DNA of 64,000 nt, from assembly GCF_029626235.1 (NCBI RefSeq), contig NZ_JARUBO010000005.1:5986001-6050000 (forward strand). The letters are read 5' to 3'. This DNA comes from Micromonospora sp. WMMD1120. Lineage in GTDB: Bacteria > Actinomycetota > Actinomycetes > Mycobacteriales > Micromonosporaceae. The notes under the pieces were generated by a model. That model was not told the DNA's origin. It was given only the letters and a program-made list of their open reading frames with translations, and made no database searches. Made by a program: the position numbers and the translations under genes. Below, piece by piece: positions 62,168 through 64,000 of the stretch; within the stretch, counting starts at the first letter, position 1; every line of letters begins with the position of its first letter.

Positions 62168-62771
62168 CCTGTTCCGCGGTGATCCCGGTGAGTTGCTCCG
62201 TCTGGAGGACTACTGGGCGGACTTCGACGATCGGTTCTGGCGGACCGACGCTCCGGGCTTCTGGAAGCTGGAACGGCAGCAGACCTTCAAGGAGCCTGGC
62301 GACGAGGGATGGCAGGCGTTCGCCGACGGGCGATGGGAGGATTCGCTGCGAATCCTCGACGCGCGCCGCCCCGAGTTCCAGAGCTACTACCGGCGGATCG
62401 CGGAGAACGGGTTCACCACCCGCCGGGTACGGGTCGTCCACGAGCCGCTCACGCCGTACCTGCAGTGGGAGCTGCATGTGCTGCGGCTGCGGCACGAGTA
62501 CGGGGGTCTGACCCGGGTGGTCCGCGCGGACGCGGTCGCGGCAGCCGAGTCAGGCGGTCAGCTGCCGGAGATCTACACCCTCGGCACCGAGGTGATGTAC
62601 GAGGCCGTCTACGACGCCGACGGCGTGTTGGCAGCCGCCCGCCGCTGGCGTGACCCCGAGTTGGTGGGAAGCTGCCAGTCCTTCATCGAGTCGCTCTACC
62701 AGCGGGGTGAACCCCTGGACGAGTACTTCGCTCGTGTGGTGGCGCCGATGGGGTCTCCCCGCGCGGGGTGA
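62160..62771 (+). CDS. DUF6879 family protein
   Basis: 203-residue protein with typical DUF6879 features: FDDRFWRTDAPGFWKLERQQ, RRVRVVHEPLTPYLQWELHV and GTEVMYEAVYD. Such genes accompany XRE or other regulatory genes in actinomycetes; biochemical role unknown. ATG 62160 lies inside the end of the preceding gene. The NB-ARC gene starts five bases after its stop. Confidence 0.85.
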   Translation: MHDLFRGDPGELLRLEDYWADFDDRFWRTDAPGFWKLERQQTFKEPGDEGWQAFADGRWEDSLRILDARRPEFQSYYRRIAENGFTTRRVRVVHEPLTPYLQWELHVLRLRHEYGGLTRVVRADAVAAAESGGQLPEIYTLGTEVMYEAVYDADGVLAAARRWRDPELVGSCQSFIESLYQRGEPLDEYFARVVAPMGSPRAG

Positions 62772-62775
62772 TGAG

Positions 62776-64000
62776 GTGGACGGCGTCGGTTCGGACGAGC
62801 CTGGGCAGCGGCCGGCTCAGGTGAACCGGTCCGAGCTGTCCGGCCCGGCGGAGCTGGTCCAGGCCCGTGATGTGTACGGCGGCGTGCACTTCCACGGCGA
62901 GGTGACTTCGCAGGAACGACCGCAACAGCTCCCCGGTGACGTACGCGGTTTCGTCAACAGGATCGAGGAGCTGCACACGCTCAACCAACTGCTGACCGAG
63001 GGCGATCAGAGCGTCGATGTCAGCCTGTCGGTGATCACCGGGACGGCTGGTGTCGGTAAGACATCGGTCGCCCTGCGCTGGGCGCACAGCGTCCGGAGCA
63101 GGTTCCCGGACGGGCAGCTCTACGCCAACCTGCGCGGATACGATCCGGGCGAGCCGGCGCAGCCGGATCAGATCCTCGACCGCTTCCTACGGGCACTCGG
63201 TGTTCCGCCCTCGGCGGTGCCGGCGGATCTGGATGATCGGGCGGCGCTGTACCGCTCACGCCTGGCCGGACGGCGCGTACTCGTGCTGTTGGACAATGCC
63301 GCATCGGCCCGGCAGGTGCGCCCGCTGCTGCCGGGCACGGACCGCTGCCTGGTCGTGGTCACGAGTCGGAACATGCTCTCCGGGCTGACCACCCGCGACG
63401 GCGGCCGACGGCTGACGCTGCGCATCTTGACCGAAGACGACGCCGTCACCCTGCTACGCGACATCACCTCGCCTTACCGAAGCGGCGACGACCCCGCCGA
63501 GCTGACCGAGTTGGCGCGTCTTTGCGCCCGGTTGCCGCTGGCGCTGCGCATCGCCGCCGAGCGAGCGGCGAGCCGGCCGTTCATGCCGCTCGGCGAGCTC
63601 ATTCAGGATCTGCGCGACGAGTCGGCCCTGTGGGACGCCCTCACCGCCGAGGAGGACGAGGAGTCCGATGCCGTGCGGGCGGTCTTCGCCTGGTCCTACC
63701 GCGCCCTGAACCCGACGTCCGCGCGGCTGTTCCGGCTGCTCGGGCTGCACCCCGGGCCGGATTTCAGCGCCCCGGCCGCCGCCGCGCTGACCGGTGTGCC
63801 GCTGCCCCAGGTGCGGCAACCGCTCGACGCTCTGGTCAGCGTGAATCTGTTGGAACAGAGCTCTCCGGGCCGGTACCAACTCCACGACCTCCTGCGCGCC
63901 TACGCGGTCGACCAGGTGCGGCATCTGGAGAGCACGGAGGGTCGGCAAGCCGCGCTGCGCCGTGAGTTGGACTGGTACTTGCACACCGCCGACGCCGCGC
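62776..64000 (+). CDS. NB-ARC STAND ATPase (3' end outside window)
   Basis: About 408 codons are visible of an NB-ARC-type NTPase, a STAND switch protein. A short N-terminal region contains the QARDVYGGVH motif (29-38) shared with the gene at 61381. Walker A is GTAGVGKTS (89-97), Walker B VLVLLDNAASARQVR, the sensor VVTSRNMLSG, and a GLPL-like LCARLPLALRIAA. The winged helix domain (LFRLLGLHPGPDFSAPAAAAL) follows with an MHD-like YQLHDLLRAYA. TPR or other sensor repeats would be expected beyond the edge. Its context suggests a defence or signalling role. Confidence 0.9.
   Translation, partial: MDGVGSDEPGQRPAQVNRSELSGPAELVQARDVYGGVHFHGEVTSQERPQQLPGDVRGFVNRIEELHTLNQLLTEGDQSVDVSLSVITGTAGVGKTSVALRWAHSVRSRFPDGQLYANLRGYDPGEPAQPDQILDRFLRALGVPPSAVPADLDDRAALYRSRLAGRRVLVLLDNAASARQVRPLLPGTDRCLVVVTSRNMLSGLTTRDGGRRLTLRILTEDDAVTLLRDITSPYRSGDDPAELTELARLCARLPLALRIAAERAASRPFMPLGELIQDLRDESALWDALTAEEDEESDAVRAVFAWSYRALNPTSARLFRLLGLHPGPDFSAPAAAALTGVPLPQVRQPLDALVSVNLLEQSSPGRYQLHDLLRAYAVDQVRHLESTEGRQAALRRELDWYLHTADAA

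Noticed and set aside
1..64000. CRISPR arrays, tRNA/rRNA genes or insertion sequences
   Set aside because: No regularly spaced repeats, tRNA-like cloverleafs, rRNA segments or transposase genes were seen.

Overview
The window is very G+C-rich DNA with GTG and TTG starts, ATGA/GTGA stop-start overlaps, few A/T-rich gaps and typical actinobacterial families (YbaB-like/EspC-like small proteins, DUF6879-like genes, Tat and lipoprotein signals). It looks like the chromosome of a soil actinomycete, most likely Micromonosporaceae (inference from style and gene content; no rRNA or marker gene is present). No tRNA, rRNA, CRISPR array or insertion sequence was seen.

Layout. 1-4361: acyl-CoA dehydrogenase (cut by the window edge), large LuxR-type ATPase regulator and TetR regulator, all on the minus strand. 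4629-9517: complete branched-chain amino-acid/amide-type ABC importer operon (livG-livF-livH-livM-binding protein) behind a promoter whose -10 box lies inside a perfect palindrome. 9653-13421: secreted polyester-hydrolase (PET hydrolase/cutinase) homologue, divergent large-subunit catalase and a small membrane protein. 13593-20570: a cell-envelope block of membrane acyltransferase, alanine-racemase-like enzyme and D-Ala-D-X ligase translationally coupled on the plus strand, facing PAP2 phosphatase, response regulator, histidine kinase and lipoprotein on the minus strand. It resembles a split VanT plus VanC/VanG-like ligase with a VanRS-like pair. 20820-26610: giant secreted subtilase with Kelch repeats flanked by two paralogous winged-helix regulators. 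26640-33243: formate dehydrogenase operon (Sec-containing catalytic subunit, Fe-S subunit, NrfD-like membrane subunit) followed by an oxalate/formate-family transporter. 33357-46518: PrsW-like protease, ASCH protein, an envelope-polymer trio (FkbM, LTA-synthase-like, CDP-alcohol transferase), methionine aminopeptidase with a small XRE regulator, VOC protein, a membrane-protein/two-component operon, and GntR with gamma-glutamyltranspeptidase. 46634-52752: Tat-exported GH2 glycosidase with inserted discoidin-like modules under two LacI-type operators, and an NhaA antiporter fused to a DsbA-like domain.

52909 to the end is a conflict/defence island: a type VII-style toxin-immunity operon, a three-gene coupled cassette (unknown protein, PLD-fold nuclease-like protein, winged-helix/REase-like protein), a second YbaB-like/toxin/immunity set whose toxin has no start codon, a small putative effector-associated protein, a DUF6879-like pair and an NB-ARC STAND ATPase that runs off the window.

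Most notable: the UGA-interrupted formate dehydrogenase with a clear bacterial SECIS hairpin (easily misread as a pseudogene), the split-VanT/F-type ligase cluster, the PET-hydrolase homologue, the coupled PLD/REase cassette, and the GH2 enzyme whose catalytic region is interrupted by carbohydrate-binding-like repeats.
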